A stretch of 64,000 nucleotides of DNA, from assembly GCA_964017195.1 (NCBI GenBank), contig OZ024890.1, forward strand, positions 17,317,701-17,381,700. The letters run 5' to 3'. Shown here one piece after another: positions 12,901 to 24,575 of the stretch (position 1 is its first letter; every line of letters begins with the position of its first letter). The DNA is from Siderastrea radians (lineage: Eukaryota > Cnidaria > Anthozoa > Scleractinia > Rhizangiidae). The translations under genes and the position numbers were made by a program. The notes below the pieces were generated by a model. The model saw nothing but the letters and a program-made list of their open reading frames with translations, made no database searches and was not told where the DNA came from.

Positions 12901-14079
12901 GTTTCAGGAGAACAAAAAATAACTATCTATCTAAATTTCTAGTATGACACTGGAAAAAATCATGAAAAATCTGAATTTGTACCTAGCCTAAACAAAATAT
13001 ATTTAGAGGTATACGTCGACCTAGCACGTACTTACCCCCGCTTAAAATTTCGACAAACTATTACCTTATCGATACGTATGCCCTTACGCTCGTTTTAACT
13101 TAACGCACTTGATGTCTCTGAACGGCTTTACCTGTCGTGACGGCAAAATCTTTGAAAAATCAGCTTCGTTGACGAGGCTAGAAACCAATGTTTTTCCAAC
13201 ACAACCTTTACCACACCGTCCTATTAGTTTTCTGGATAAATTTGCATTTTGTCCGATATATAGCTGTGAAAATGCATGCACGGTAGCACAGCAACGAGCA
13301 CAGCTGTGTAAAACATCCATATTTACAGAGCAAACATCCCTTTCTCAATTACTGGTTGAGTATTTGTTCTCTAACAGAGAAACTAATCTTTCAAATGGCT
13401 GTGCGACTGTCGAAGGTAATTTAGACAGGAACTGAATGGTTTAATAAAAAACCGGCGATAATAAAGGCCCTTTTGAGGGAGGATTTGAATGTAGGCGCAG
13501 TTTACTCAATTGTTGCTAAAAATCATCAACCATCAGATAACGTATACAGCCGCAATTTCAAGACATCAGCTGTCAATTTTTCCTAAGATTGCTCCAGGCG
13601 TTCAGACTGAGTGAGGAACGAAAAAGAGAAATTACCGTTCATGTGACAATTTGAGTCCTTTTAAATCTAAACTTAAAAGACCCATCCTTTTAAAAAAGCA
13701 TACCATTCTTAGTAAGGTTAATTTTAGTTCAAACATTAGGTTAGCTTTGAATTTCATCCCTAACCTTTTGTGAAGTGCCTAGAGCAGGACTTCGCTACCT
13801 TGGGTGAGGGGACGAGTTCGTTTGTCCACTCACAAAGATCCACAAACGATCTCAACAGGAATTTAACTATAATGTCAGTTTTATTTTTCACCATCGATAG
13901 AAGACTATCACTATCATGTTTTCCAAAAAACGTGATCCAGCGGAAATAATAATGAAGTTGGTGAAACTGTAACCTCGATGATCCTCGATCTGTTGTAGTA
14001 GTCGTTTTGTGTGTCAGCTTTAGTTTGTTGGAACCGGAAGTGGAGTCCGATCTTTTTGTCACAATTCGCATATACATAC
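9998..14079. other. Intergenic region upstream of copy A and of the FAD gene
   Basis: No gene is supported apart from the minisatellite at 11264-11613. The sequence is AT-rich and mostly free of recognisable repeats. One minus-strand 78-residue frame at 13084-13320 contains a Walker-A-like GKGCVGKT, but with nothing else around it. The promoters of copy A (near 10000-10300) and of the FAD gene (near 13900-14080) must lie here; no TATA box stands out. Confidence 0.4.
11264..11613. repeat. 14-bp minisatellite, 25 units
   Basis: The unit acttgtacaaagtg is repeated 25 times head to tail without a length change (350 bp). In units 6, 11, 15 and 21 the first base is g instead of a. Each unit contains the palindrome TTGTACAA. 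Because 14 is not a multiple of 3 and no frame has a stop, long artefactual frames appear on the minus strand with a 14-residue repeat; these are not genes. Confidence 0.98.
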
Positions 14080-14115
14080 ATGACGTCGAAATATCGGGCT
14101 CAAATCAGCTCAAAT

Positions 14116-15336
14116 ATGGCGGAAGGTGCTGAAGATGTGAAGTTTGACGTGGCCGTTGTTGGCGGTGGAGTAGTAGGCTGTGCAGTTCTCCAGGAGTTTT
14201 CATCCTTGGGTCTCCGCTGCGTACTTTGCGAAAAGGAGAAGAATCTTGTTAGCGGTGCAAGTTCTGGAAACAGTGGTACACTTCACACAGGCTTCGATGC
14301 ACCGCTCGATAGTTTGGAGCTTCTTTGCCTTCAGCGTGCACGCGACCTAAACGAGACCTTTTTCGCAGAGAACAGCATCCCTTACAGAAAGTCTGGCGGC
14401 TTAATTGTTGCTTGGAATGAAGACGATCTCCAAAAATTGCCTGAATTAGTTGCAAAGGCTCACAAAACAGGAGTCACCGATGCAAGGCAAATAACAGCCA
14501 GCGAGCTACTTGAAAAGGAGCCGCACTTGAGCCCCAAAGCTCTAGGTGCCGTTTATGTTCCTGGGGAGAGTTTAGTGGATCCTTGGATAATTCCCATTAC
14601 TTTAGCTAACATAGCTATTGCACAGGGGGCAACTATATTGACAAACTGTCACGTGACCACTGGAACAAGGCAAGGAGATCATTGGAACCTGTCTACATCC
14701 AAAGGACTGATCACTGCTAAAGTTGTGGTCAACTGTGCTGGTTTGTTTGGAGACAAATTAGAATCGATCCACAGACAAAGCCCATTTACAATAAAACCTC
14801 GAAAGGGACAGTATGCAGTTTTTGAGAAGTCTGCAGGCAAACTGTTGAATTCAATTATCTTTCCTGTTCCTACATTAAAAACAAAAGGTATTCTTGTCTT
14901 TCCTACAGTTTATGGTAACATTGTTGTCGGTCCCACTGCGGAGGACCAGTTAGATCGCCATAATGCCAAAATTGAGGAGACAGTCATTGATGCCTTAGTG
15001 AATCATGCTAAGAGGGTTGTTCCTTCTCTCAAGGAACATACTGTCATAGGCACATATGCTGGTTTGCGGCCAGCCACAGAGTTTAAAGATTACTGTATAG
15101 AATGCCTGCCACATAAGGGGTGGATCACAGTGGGTGGAATTCGCTCAACAGGTCTTTCTGCTTGTCTTGGAATTGCAAAGCATGTGGCATCCTTTTTACT
15201 GTCTCTTGGATTTGAAAATACTAATTACTTGCCAAGCAGTAGTTTATTAAAAGTTGATCAGGACTGGAAGATCACTCATCCTCTTACAAAGTTTGGAACT
15301 CTATGCAGTGATGATGATGTAGACTCTGGTCAGTAA
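14116..15336 (+). CDS. FAD-dependent oxidoreductase (DAO / GlpA-LhgO-like), single exon
   Basis: A 406-residue protein is encoded without introns. Near its N-terminus is the dinucleotide-binding motif FDVAVVGGGVVGCAV, then the acidic ribose-binding position in LCEKEKN. GASSGNSGTLHTGFDAP is the GNSG-type loop that contacts FAD. The middle has NCAGLFGD, typical of the DAO fold. The C-terminal FAD-closing segment is GTYAGLRPA and GWITVGGIRSTGLSACLG. The family includes glycerol-3-phosphate dehydrogenase/oxidase and L-2-hydroxyglutarate dehydrogenase; overall layout is closest to the bacterial COG0579 type. The substrate is not known from sequence. The start at 14116 has a good context (aaatATGGcgg) and lies just before the Rossmann strand. 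An in-frame ATG at 14080 would add 12 residues, and no ATG lies further upstream in frame. It lies between two transporter copies and on the opposite strand. No mitochondrial presequence or peroxisomal signal is obvious. Confidence 0.88.
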   Translation: MAEGAEDVKFDVAVVGGGVVGCAVLQEFSSLGLRCVLCEKEKNLVSGASSGNSGTLHTGFDAPLDSLELLCLQRARDLNETFFAENSIPYRKSGGLIVAWNEDDLQKLPELVAKAHKTGVTDARQITASELLEKEPHLSPKALGAVYVPGESLVDPWIIPITLANIAIAQGATILTNCHVTTGTRQGDHWNLSTSKGLITAKVVVNCAGLFGDKLESIHRQSPFTIKPRKGQYAVFEKSAGKLLNSIIFPVPTLKTKGILVFPTVYGNIVVGPTAEDQLDRHNAKIEETVIDALVNHAKRVVPSLKEHTVIGTYAGLRPATEFKDYCIECLPHKGWITVGGIRSTGLSACLGIAKHVASFLLSLGFENTNYLPSSSLLKVDQDWKITHPLTKFGTLCSDDDVDSGQ

Positions 15337-16010
15337 TGATCATTGATTGTTTCTTTGTTGCATGGTGTGTGTAATAATACTTCATATTTACCTCTCAATT
15401 CTCTCGCTCAGGGAACCAATTAGTTTTGGACTCCACTGATTCTTGATGTTTGTTTGGAACAATATTGTGATTTATCTCAGGATCAAACATCAAGTGCATA
15501 TCAACTTTTTCAAGAAGTGCCAATGGCTGAGAAAAAGAGTCAGCTACTTTTCTGAGCAAAGACAACAAAATGGTCAAATTCCAAATCCCACAGACTGCAA
15601 GCAAACCCTCTTCTTCTCTCTCAGGGAGATTCAATTGAGAGGTCCACACTGAGAATCTCCCATCAAGATTGCACAAGGCTACAATTTTGCATAAATACAT
15701 ACCGGTAATTGTGCCCCTCTCTCTACGAGACCAATTTGCAAAATCATAGAAATTAACAAGTGTATTCTAGGTGCAGGTGTCCTCTACCCCCTCCCTGCAC
15801 CCACCCACCATTTTTACCAGAAAATTAAGGTCTGGAGGCCAAAAGTTAAAACAATGAATTTTCGATGCCCTCTCCTGCTTTATGAATTGGGCCATCATCA
15901 AACATTAAGTTCTTTTAAAATCTGCACTAAGGAAAATAAGTTAAAATCTCAAAACCAGCATTCGTGGTGGTAGAAATCATGTCAAAGTTGTTATGGTGCA
16001 GGTGAATGGT

Positions 16011-16388
16011 TTTTACCGTTTAAGCTCTATCAAGCCCCCCCGGGGGCTTATTTAATTACATCCTCATGAACAGGGGACTTGTTAGGGAGGGGGGCTTAAT
16101 AGAGGGGGGGGGGGGCTGATTTCAAATCTTTAAACATGTATTCTTAAAATATTTTTTTGCGCAAGGCTCAAACACTGTTAACTTACCTCTTATCAAGAAA
16201 AGACCGACCAACTTTATGTATTTTTTTAGCCTTAATAAAAATACACAACCTGGCAATGAAGTGGGTGGCTTAGTGGAGGTTAGGAGGGTCTAACTCCAAA
16301 ACCTGATGCCCGAAAGGGGGAAGGGGGCTTATTAAAAAAGCTGACTTTCAGAGGGGGGGGGGGGCTTAATAGAGCTTTTACAGTAAAT
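16011..16388. mobile_element. MITE with ends of the AGCTCTATYAAGCCCCC type
   Basis: The left end is ttttaccgtttaagctctat followed by caagcccccc. The right end is gggggcttaatagagc followed by ttttacagta. These are inverted copies with homopolymer C/G runs next to them. The interior is non-coding. Confidence 0.65.
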
Positions 16389-17469
16389 CTAAATCACTGG
16401 TCATGCTATGTAGTGAAACATGTTTCCTTAACACAGATTGAGAGTCCGAGAACATAATAATAATAACTGAACATTATTTTATTTCTGACAAATTTATGTG
16501 GCATGATAGTGCCACATAAATTTGTGGCATGATAGAAAAAAAATGTGGCATGATAGAACAAAATGCCTTTTGAAGTTATCAGATAGGCTAAAATATTTAC
16601 CTTACCTCCCAATCTTTGAACTCCCCCCCCCCTCCACCATTCCAACCAAGGTAAAAAAAAAATCCCCCCAATGATATGGCGAGACTTAAATTCGTTGTTT
16701 TCAAAAGTGCATAGGTTAGAATTCATTTTAGGTTTTAATAGACAGTAGTTTAGCTTTTGGTTCTGATTAAATTCAAGTGTTTATCATATTCATGGCTGAA
16801 GGTCAAAATAAATAATACGTAAAAAAAGGAAAGCTTTCTGCAATAAAATTGTAAAGTGTGGTTGGATTTAAACACTAAAACTGGATGTTCATGACGTGCG
16901 ACAGGCAGGAGAAATAAATGTACGCTTCATGATCTGGCTGCACCACATAATGATTATTATTTAGTTTTCAATCTGTCATTGAATTTGTCATTTTCCTTTT
17001 GTTCACACATAGGTTTTGAGAATTGTTTTGGGCCTTATAAGGAAATTGGATGCCACGTCAAATGTTGTGGCATCCAAAAGTTTTAGTACCAAAGCAAAAG
17101 TTTTGTCCAAAAACATGGTGGCAAAAACAAAGTCAGCCATGATTACCAAAGTTGAGAATTAACCCTTTAAGCCCCAATATCCAGATGCATATTCTCCTCA
17201 CTGGTCTCCAAACATTTCTTGTTACCAGTTGGGAGAATTTGATTTAATATCAATACATTTCATGTCTGATGATCATTTTCTTTATTCTCATGACATGTAT
17301 ATTTGAACAACTAGTGATATTGTAAGTAGAAATTAGACGCTTATCACTCTTGGGGTTTAAAGGCTTAAAACAATAATTCCATTCGTGATTGTTGGATATG
17401 GGAGATAACAAGAAACTTCTTTTTTTTTAATATCCAGAACATTTGAAGCCTTGCCTCAAGGAAACAATA

Positions 17470-17591
17470 GTTAAATTTCTTCAATAATTGAAGAAATTTA
17501 ACAATAATTGTCATGAAAATGTATTTTGTTGTTGTTGTTGTATAATTATTATACAACAACAAAAAAAATACATTTTCATGACAATTATTGT
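17470..17591. repeat. Two adjacent near-perfect hairpins
   Basis: 17470-17502 is a perfect inverted repeat, with 16-bp arms (gttaaatttcttcaat) around one base. 17501-17591 is a second one, with arms of about 43 bp that begin acaataattgtcatgaaaat and contain gttgttgttg runs. The two share their boundary bases. They look like a small foldback element; no coding. Confidence 0.85.
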
Positions 17592-17928
17592 AGGGTTATA
17601 ATGATATAAATTATTAATACATATGCTATTTTAATGGCAACCTAGATCTTTTTTATTTTTACAATATTGCATTTAGTATATCCTGCCTGTTTTAACTGCC
17701 ATGAACACTACCAACTAGACAATGTCAAGAGGTCAGTCAGCCACCACCCAAGGGTGAAAAATTAACAAACAGTTGGACCATAATATACCCTGCGAGTAGA
17801 GTCAACCGGGTGAAAGAAGGAATTTTCCTTCTTTTGCCCAGTTTGCCCAGGAGACTCTGCGTGCAGGGTAACCATAATTCAGCAGATTACACCACCAAAA
17901 GCACTACAGCAATCACATCTATGGGAAA

Positions 17929-17963
<35 letters not shown>

Positions 17964-18055
17964 TAATTAGTAAGTAAAATAATTATATCATAACAATAAA
18001 AATAATTAGTAATATATAAATTATGTATAGATACTACATTATAGTAAATGTATAT

Positions 18056-18453
18056 AGAGTAGTTTTCATTAACCCGTGAAACAAAGTGTACTAATTAGGG
18101 TGTAATAAAGTGTAATAAAGTGTAGTAGTAGTACTGACGGTGGGGCTTAAGTAAAGAAAAGAAAAAAGAGAAAAAATCCTGCAGCTTGAAGACAATTCCA
18201 CCATGTCACTTTATGATTTCAATTTTGACTTTTAGTGCAAATACCTAAAGACCTATACCTATTTTGTAACTTTATTAACTTGAACTTTTTGTTATCACAC
18301 GTATTTTCGGGGCCAATTACATGAGGCGGGCTGGCCCGGTTAACCGGGTTGGCTCAGTTTGCCAGGATCTCGGCACGTCTGAATCGAGTGTAATAAAGTG
18401 TATTAGTACTATATACGCTAAAGTTTGTTTCACGGGTTAATGAAAACCACTCT
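18056..18453. mobile_element. MITE with 30-bp inverted ends
   Basis: The left end agagtagttttcattaaccc is mirrored by gggttaatgaaaaccactct at the right end, and the match runs on over gtgaaacaaa. The flanks are tata-rich, so the exact target duplication cannot be set. The interior is non-coding and contains repeated gtgtaataaag words. Confidence 0.75.
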
Positions 18454-19657
18454 AATATACTATATACTATATACCGGGTACTGTACACCATACTATTATT
18501 ATTATATACTACTCTACTATTACTATACTACTACTGTATACTATAGACTACATATATTATATACCTGTCTATTTTATAGTGTCTTACATTTTAGTAAAGA
18601 TAAATAATTTATTACGTTGTTGAACTATTCTATGACAGTATTTGCTGGAATGTAATGATAGATCATCAATAACAGAACTTCGGATATTTTGATTAGGATA
18701 TGCAATAAATTTAATGCAAAGAAAAAAACAGCATTCCACATGTGTTGCATATAAATATGACATACAATCTGAGAAGTATATTATTATGTATGTATGTCAA
18801 AAGCTAGTGGATTATTTATTTTGCAAAATAAATAATCTTATAATACATTAGTATTATAAAATTATAGTGAACAAGAAAGCCCATTGAAAATTACCACCAG
18901 GCCAATGTACTCACATTGAATTTTGACTACAATAAAGATCCCACAAGTGAGGAAGCATATCTTTTGTAACACATAAATATGACATAACATAGAGTACACT
19001 GAAATGCATGTAGTTTATTTCCCAATCAATTTGTGATTTTGTTTTCCTACCCGGAAAAAGGTCGTTCTATAAAATATAATATGTATATCACCTAAACTTG
19101 AAATCCCTACTTGCAATAATACTGTTTTCCTACTATAATTATTATTACTAATAACATGCTACATAAAATGTCACCATGGTTAATCTGAAAGTGTTTGCTT
19201 CTCAAATTTTTAGAAAAAAATACAAATTATCATATCCAAGTTAGACAGCCCCAAGGTGAGCAACCCTTTACTCTGATTGGCTCCCTAATGACAGGCTATC
19301 AATTCACAACCTTGAAACAGAGAAATTGTGTAAAATAGAATTAGCTTGCCAAAAATTGGGAAAGTTATTACCTTTGCAATAATCCAGGGGCTGACTATAA
19401 ATAAAACATTGCACTCAATCTCTTCAAGTGTGATCTCGCACTGTGGCAAACTCGGCCATTCATGCCTCATCAGTCGGGGGTAACGTATGAGTCAATTTAT
19501 TTTTGCGAAAGAATATTCTGATTTGTGTTTTTAAAACTCTGATTCCTTTAAAAATACTTGGGGCAAAAAATATTTCACCATTTCCACGAAAAGGTAATGA
19601 TTGAAACTGCTTGGAAAATTAGGCACCATGGGGTACGCAGATAGGTTTTACATCAGT

Positions 19658-22600
19658 TTAGACTGATGATTCATGTACAGTTAAATTAGCTTGCACCATC
19701 TGTTCAAGTTCATTCTCATCACTTGGATCAGCAAGCATAACCGCATCTCCATTTGCCACGCTTTTTGCTGCAGCTTTCTCCTTCTTGGCATCCAAAGCAA
19801 ACCACCATGAAGCCCAAACAGAATCTGACACCAGAATTCCAAGGTGAATAATGATCAACGGCAGGCTGATGAGGCCTTGCTCAGCTTGCGTAAATGGAAG
19901 AAATCCTGAAATAGTCACGGCAACTGCTAAGGATTTCTGACTTGCCATTATCATGACCGACTTCAGAACGGGTTTTTCCAGTTTTAGAAGAAGGCATGGT
20001 GGATATATGACAATAATAAACAGGACATGCATTGCCATTCCCCATCCAAGAACGGCAAAAACACTTGCAACTGAGATATCACGGAAGGCTTTTTCTGCAC
20101 TTGCCTGACTGACTTTCATCCATGGAATTATTGTTAACAGTATGATGGAAATCACCTTGAGTGTGTCGGAAAATTTAATGATGCATGGCTTGACATGAGG
20201 CACATACCTTACACCTTTGCCCACCTATGCAACGTGAAAAAGAACAAATTTCTAAATAAATAAACTTTTATGCATGTACATCTTCATACCTCATGGTTAC
20301 TATTTACTTAGTGGCAACTAAATTTAGTGATCTTTCCCCTAGAAGATTTAACTGTAGCCTGCAAACTGTAGTAATTTCTACTACTTGTCAGCATACATTC
20401 TTGTGTCCAGAGACCTATAAAAAGGCTGGGGATTTAACTGTAGCCTGCAAACTGTAGTAATTTCTACTACTTGTCAGCATACATTCTTGTGTCCAGAGAC
20501 CTAAAAAAAGGCTGGGGAAGACCCCGCAATGTAACTGCAACAGCATTGCATCCAGGGGGAATGAGGGGGGGGGGGGGGGGGGAATGGTAGTAACGCTCCT
20601 ATTTATATGCTGATTACTACAAATAAGCTGTCTTAGTAAATACCAAACCAGTGGATAATGTTTTTTGCACATTCTGATGGGCTACTCGAACCGGGTTAGT
20701 ATCTACTTTTCACCTCCTGGCATTTTTGTGGATTTTGCAGGTGAGTTTTCTCTCATTTCTCAGAAAAAAGGAATGATTTCATTTGGTGCCGGCTATCCAC
20801 TGGTTTGGTTTATACTAAAACAAATAAATATTATCATTCACCTCAGTGTCCGTGGAGAGTGGTACTAGATATTTACCTCCCGACTCCGTCGCTCAGCAAA
20901 TATCCACCACTTTTCACCTCCACTTGAATGAATAACTGTTAAATATTCATGTACGTACCAGCAAAGGAAGGAGAACAGTCAATATCAATTTTATTAACAG
21001 TGCAACAGGATCCAACCTGACATTCTTAAATGCCACTATCCATGCCACAAGAGGTGGAACAGTGAAGACGGCAGCCAAGTTACAAAACACTGTAAGCATC
21101 ACAGACAAGGCCACTGCTCCTCCTGCTTGACCTGTCTGTTGACAAAAGGATTCCATCATTAAGGACAGTGCCTCCTAATACAGATGTATGGGGAAAAAGA
21201 AGATCTTATCAAGGGTTATTGGAATCCAGAAAGATAAATGTGGGTAACCACACATTTTTCAGAGATAATTTAGCAACCATAATTCTAAAAAAGCGTGAAA
21301 ATACAAAGAATGTATGGAAATTTCTTTTCAAATTTAAGCTCAATTATCTCTGAAAAATGCGTGGTTACCCCCAATTTTCTTTTTGGTTTCTGATAGCCCT
21401 CGCTAAGATCTGCTTTTTCCACATAGTCATAAACCGTGCAAAAATGTTGTTATATTAGTGGGCAAATTCCTTAAGAAACCCGAATATCCCGAGATGCGCA
21501 GAACGTATGCGCAGTAACAAAAGGAGGCACCGTCCTTAATCTCTGCTGTATAAACTCTGGTAGCCAGCTGATAAATCTATAAAATAATAATAACACTGAT
21601 ACATGTATGTTAATCAAGAACAATGAATTGATTCACTTTGGTATTCAAAATTAACAAAAAATCAATTGGATAATATGTTTCTGTGACGTTTGATTGATTT
21701 CCATAAATACCAATCCATTAATTGTAGAAGATCACAAATGAACTTGACGTCTTTGTTCTGATAGCTGTGCTCAGTGAGTTTACCGTAACTAAGAGCCTAA
21801 AACTAACTACATGACAACAAATTCAAGGATTATTTTTTAGTGATTTTATCATTGACTGGTCATCGTATTGGCCAATATCATTGTATTATCAAATGACATC
21901 AGTTATTGACAATGTCAGCCATTGACTGATCAGTTTGATTTTTGATGATAGACTTTCATCGATAAATGAGGCTGGACAACTCTATCCTCACAGTCTGTGA
22001 GACTCAAGGTTGGGGATAAGGTCTCACAGTCTTGACCTTCAAACCTCACAGAAAGTGTCAAATTACCAGGAAGATGCGAAAACCACTTATAAGTACTAAG
22101 AATTCATTCAGAAAATTATTATGCCCTCTAGTCAAACAGTTATTTGCATTTCAACTCTGTGTGGAAAACTCAATGGCTGTTCATGAAAGAGAGAATTTGA
22201 AGAAAGCAGCCGAAGGCATTTGTTTAAAACTTCAAAGTTTAAGGTGTCCTTTTCTAATTTGCCTTGTTCATTATAAAAGGCATGCGAGGTTGACAGGTCT
22301 GCAAATTGCACTTTCCTACTGCTTTTAAATACTGTAGCGGCAAGGTCAGGAGACGTATACTAACTATCAAGGAAAAATAGTTTTGAATGACAACAAATAA
22401 TTATTATCCCACAAAGAGTTAAGCCTGTCTACAAATTAAAGGGGATTAGCATCGTTGGGCTCTGAGTTATATATAGATATAATAAGGTTAATTCATTATT
22501 ATAAAATAAAATAAAGGATCCCTGTATCAAAAATCAGAATTTGAACACTGCACAAAATAAAGAAATCTGAAGATTTCTTGAGAATGTGACCTGAATGCTC

Positions 22601-24575
22601 CCTCATATTAAAACGGACAAGGTACCTTTTACCAATCCCTCCTTGCTATCAAAATCTCAATTGCTGTTGATTTAATCAATGTATTATTTTCAGCCATGAT
22701 TCATTTATATACCAAAACCCACGATACTAGAAGGCTAATGATTGGTACCCTTATACCATATTGCAAATATAACTCAGAAACCTCGGTATGTAAGATTACT
22801 TATTTTTAGGACTGATTTTTTTTTTCATTGTTTCGTGACTGTGAGTTTTGCAGATTAGCACCAAAAATAATATTGAGTAATAAAGCACTGTGAATAATTC
22901 AAACAAACATTTCTTCTAAAATGAACACCTATTTTCAGACAAAAAAAGGTTTTCATAGCATTGAAATAAAATGCACTGAAATAGAAAATGTAGGTATAGG
23001 AAATGTTGTCCAGCTTGATCCACTTGATACACTTTGTTTACCCCCAAATTTTGCATAGACCACTGTTTACGATTTCTCTTGGGAACGTGGAGAAACTGCA
23101 AACAACAGTTTATGCAAAATTCGCGGGGTAAACAACGTGTGATATGGGAGATATGTGGAAGTGGGGTGAAGAGAACACCTGGGGGGGGGGGGGGTACTCC
23201 CGTCAATTTAGGATAGATGTGTGCCGCCAAGGTTCTCAAACCCTGACACTATTTAAGGGTAGAAAATCAAGAATTGATACCCTTTTAAAGGCCCAAAACC
23301 AAGAAATGGCACCCTATTTAAGGGAAACAAGATAACTCATAATTCTGTAACTAGATGGTGAGGAGTGCCAACACAAGCTATAAACGTCCTTTTAAAATCG
23401 CTTTGTTAAACTTTATAACATCTAGTACAGTTTTAACGGACCATATCTTTTTCGTTTTGCGCGTTGAGGTGGATACTACAATTTAGTGATCCTATCTAAG
23501 GAACATCTAAGGATCACAATATCAAAAAACACCAAAAAGGATACCCTATTTAAAGACTGAGCACCTCAAAAGACCTACCCTATCGGGCAGCACATACCTA
23601 TATAGCGTATATATGGAAGTAGCCCCCCCCCCCCCCGGGGAGAGAACACCAGCATGCAAACAAAAAATATTGCAAGCCTTTCTTATTCACTTGTTGCACA
23701 ATTTTTTCATGCCTCTTCCTACTACCTGAACGCCTTGAACCAGCCAATGTTTGAATTCAACATTAAACAAACAACAACGTGGGGGGAAGGGGGGCTTCCG
23801 TAGCCACCCCCCCCCCCCCCCCCCGTCGATATTTCCCCATTCTTGCGCCTTTGTTGTATCATTTGGGAAAGAATTTCAACGAATTTGTGACTCGTGAACT
23901 CTCCTTAACAATAACAAATCCCTTATTATGAAGGTGCCCACACGGTTAGCTTGGGCTTTATGCCTTATTTCAACACCTGTTTCAACGCGCTTTTTACGTG
24001 TACTTGCCACTTACCAGTATGACGCCGGCAGATATCGTACACGGCACAATGAAGTATATCTGAATTCCTATTTGGAACAAGGCTGGGCCAAGAACCGAAC
24101 TACCCTCTGGGTGACCCTCAATGGGCGAAGGTGAACGAGATGTATTTGTAGAATGATTTCCGTTCAAATGAACCCCATTTTCCTTTGGCGAGTCTGTTGA
24201 CACGTATGGTTGGTACGGCATTAAGCCGGTCAGATGTCCCCCGATTATGGGGGTTATCAATAAAATACAAATAATTCCCCATAGAAAAGCCTTGAAAGAC
24301 TTCAAAGCGTCCTTCACTTCTCCAGTTCTAAGCTTGAGTCCACTGTGAAGAAACAATCCGACTACGCAAACATATTGTGTAGGCAGTTCGCTAAAGAAGA
24401 CTCCAGGTTGTGGAAGGGTGATTCCAAAAACTGCGAAGAACACTAAGGAGATGGGTAAAAAGTTCTTAAATACGGCTGATTTTACCCTTTTCCATAAAGG
24501 TTGTCGCGGTTGGTCGTTGGATATTTCGGTAGGAATATCCTCTAGCCCACTTTCTTGCCGCTTCATAACCGCCAT
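19658..24575 (-). CDS. SLC10A7: SLC10A7-like transporter, copy B
   Basis: Exons 24575-24015, 21135-20959 and 20224-19658 encode 187, 59 and 188 residues, joined in phase 0, for a 434-residue protein. Exon 1 has a short cytosolic N-terminus (RQPLWKRVK), a first helix (FLPISLVFFAVFGITLPQPG), LFLHSGLKL, and an N-glycosylation-rich loop (NGNHSTNTS). It ends IQIYFIVPCTISAGVIL. Exon 2 begins TGQAGGAVALSVMLTVFCN and includes VFTVPP. These two positions correspond to the KAVGGN and TP elements of human SLC10A7. Exon 3 begins VGKGVRY and has SQKSLAVAV, matching the family's THKSL motif. The C-terminal tail is acidic. Intron 1 is large (2.9 kb) and carries several mobile elements, one of them 27 bp from the exon 2 acceptor. 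Transport substrate is unknown. Confidence 0.88.
20345..20516. repeat. 86-bp tandem duplication
   Basis: Two head-to-tail copies, 20345-20430 and 20431-20516, differ at very few positions (for example acctataaaaa versus acctaaaaaaa). It lies in intron 2 of transporter copy B, next to a long G run at about 20564-20581. Confidence 0.9.
21163..21535. mobile_element. TTAA-targeting MITE next to a splice acceptor
   Basis: Inverted ends GGACAGTGCCTCC and GGAGGCACCGTCC are flanked on both sides by TTAA (21159-21162 and 21536-21539). Inside there is a second inverted pair (gtgggtaaccacacattttt and aaaaatgcgtggttaccccc). Related copies: 39034-40883 and 53205-53497. Confidence 0.85.
23167..23645. mobile_element. 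Poly-G-ended mobile-element copy with GGGGGTACTCCC end
   Basis: The element starts with a long G run and gtactccc, contains several ccctatttaa words in the interior, and closes with a C run and cccgggg. Similar ends occur near 30640-30775 and 61440-61505. Non-coding. Confidence 0.45.

Larger units (their letters stand above)
15340..19657. other. AT-rich repeat-filled intergenic region
   Basis: No gene is supported. The region has a poly-G/C-ended MITE (16011-16388), a pair of hairpins (17470-17591), an (ATT)n tract near 17930-17960, and a MITE (18056-18453). Between 17900 and 19200 the sequence is very AT-rich with short tata/atta runs. A minus-strand AATAAA (plus-strand TTTATT near 19496-19501) is a candidate polyadenylation signal for copy B. 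Confidence 0.5.

Noticed and set aside
13084..13320. 78-residue minus-strand frame with GKGCVGKT
   Set aside because: A Walker-A-like string alone in a short frame is not evidence of a P-loop protein; no other motif or neighbouring exon was found.
14011..14115. Longer N-terminus for the FAD oxidoreductase
   Set aside because: The frame begins with GTG at 14011; only ATGs at 14080 and 14116 are real options, and 14116 fits the fold best.
22916..23335. Frames with poly-proline or poly-glycine runs
   Set aside because: They come from homopolymer G/C runs at the ends of mobile elements.
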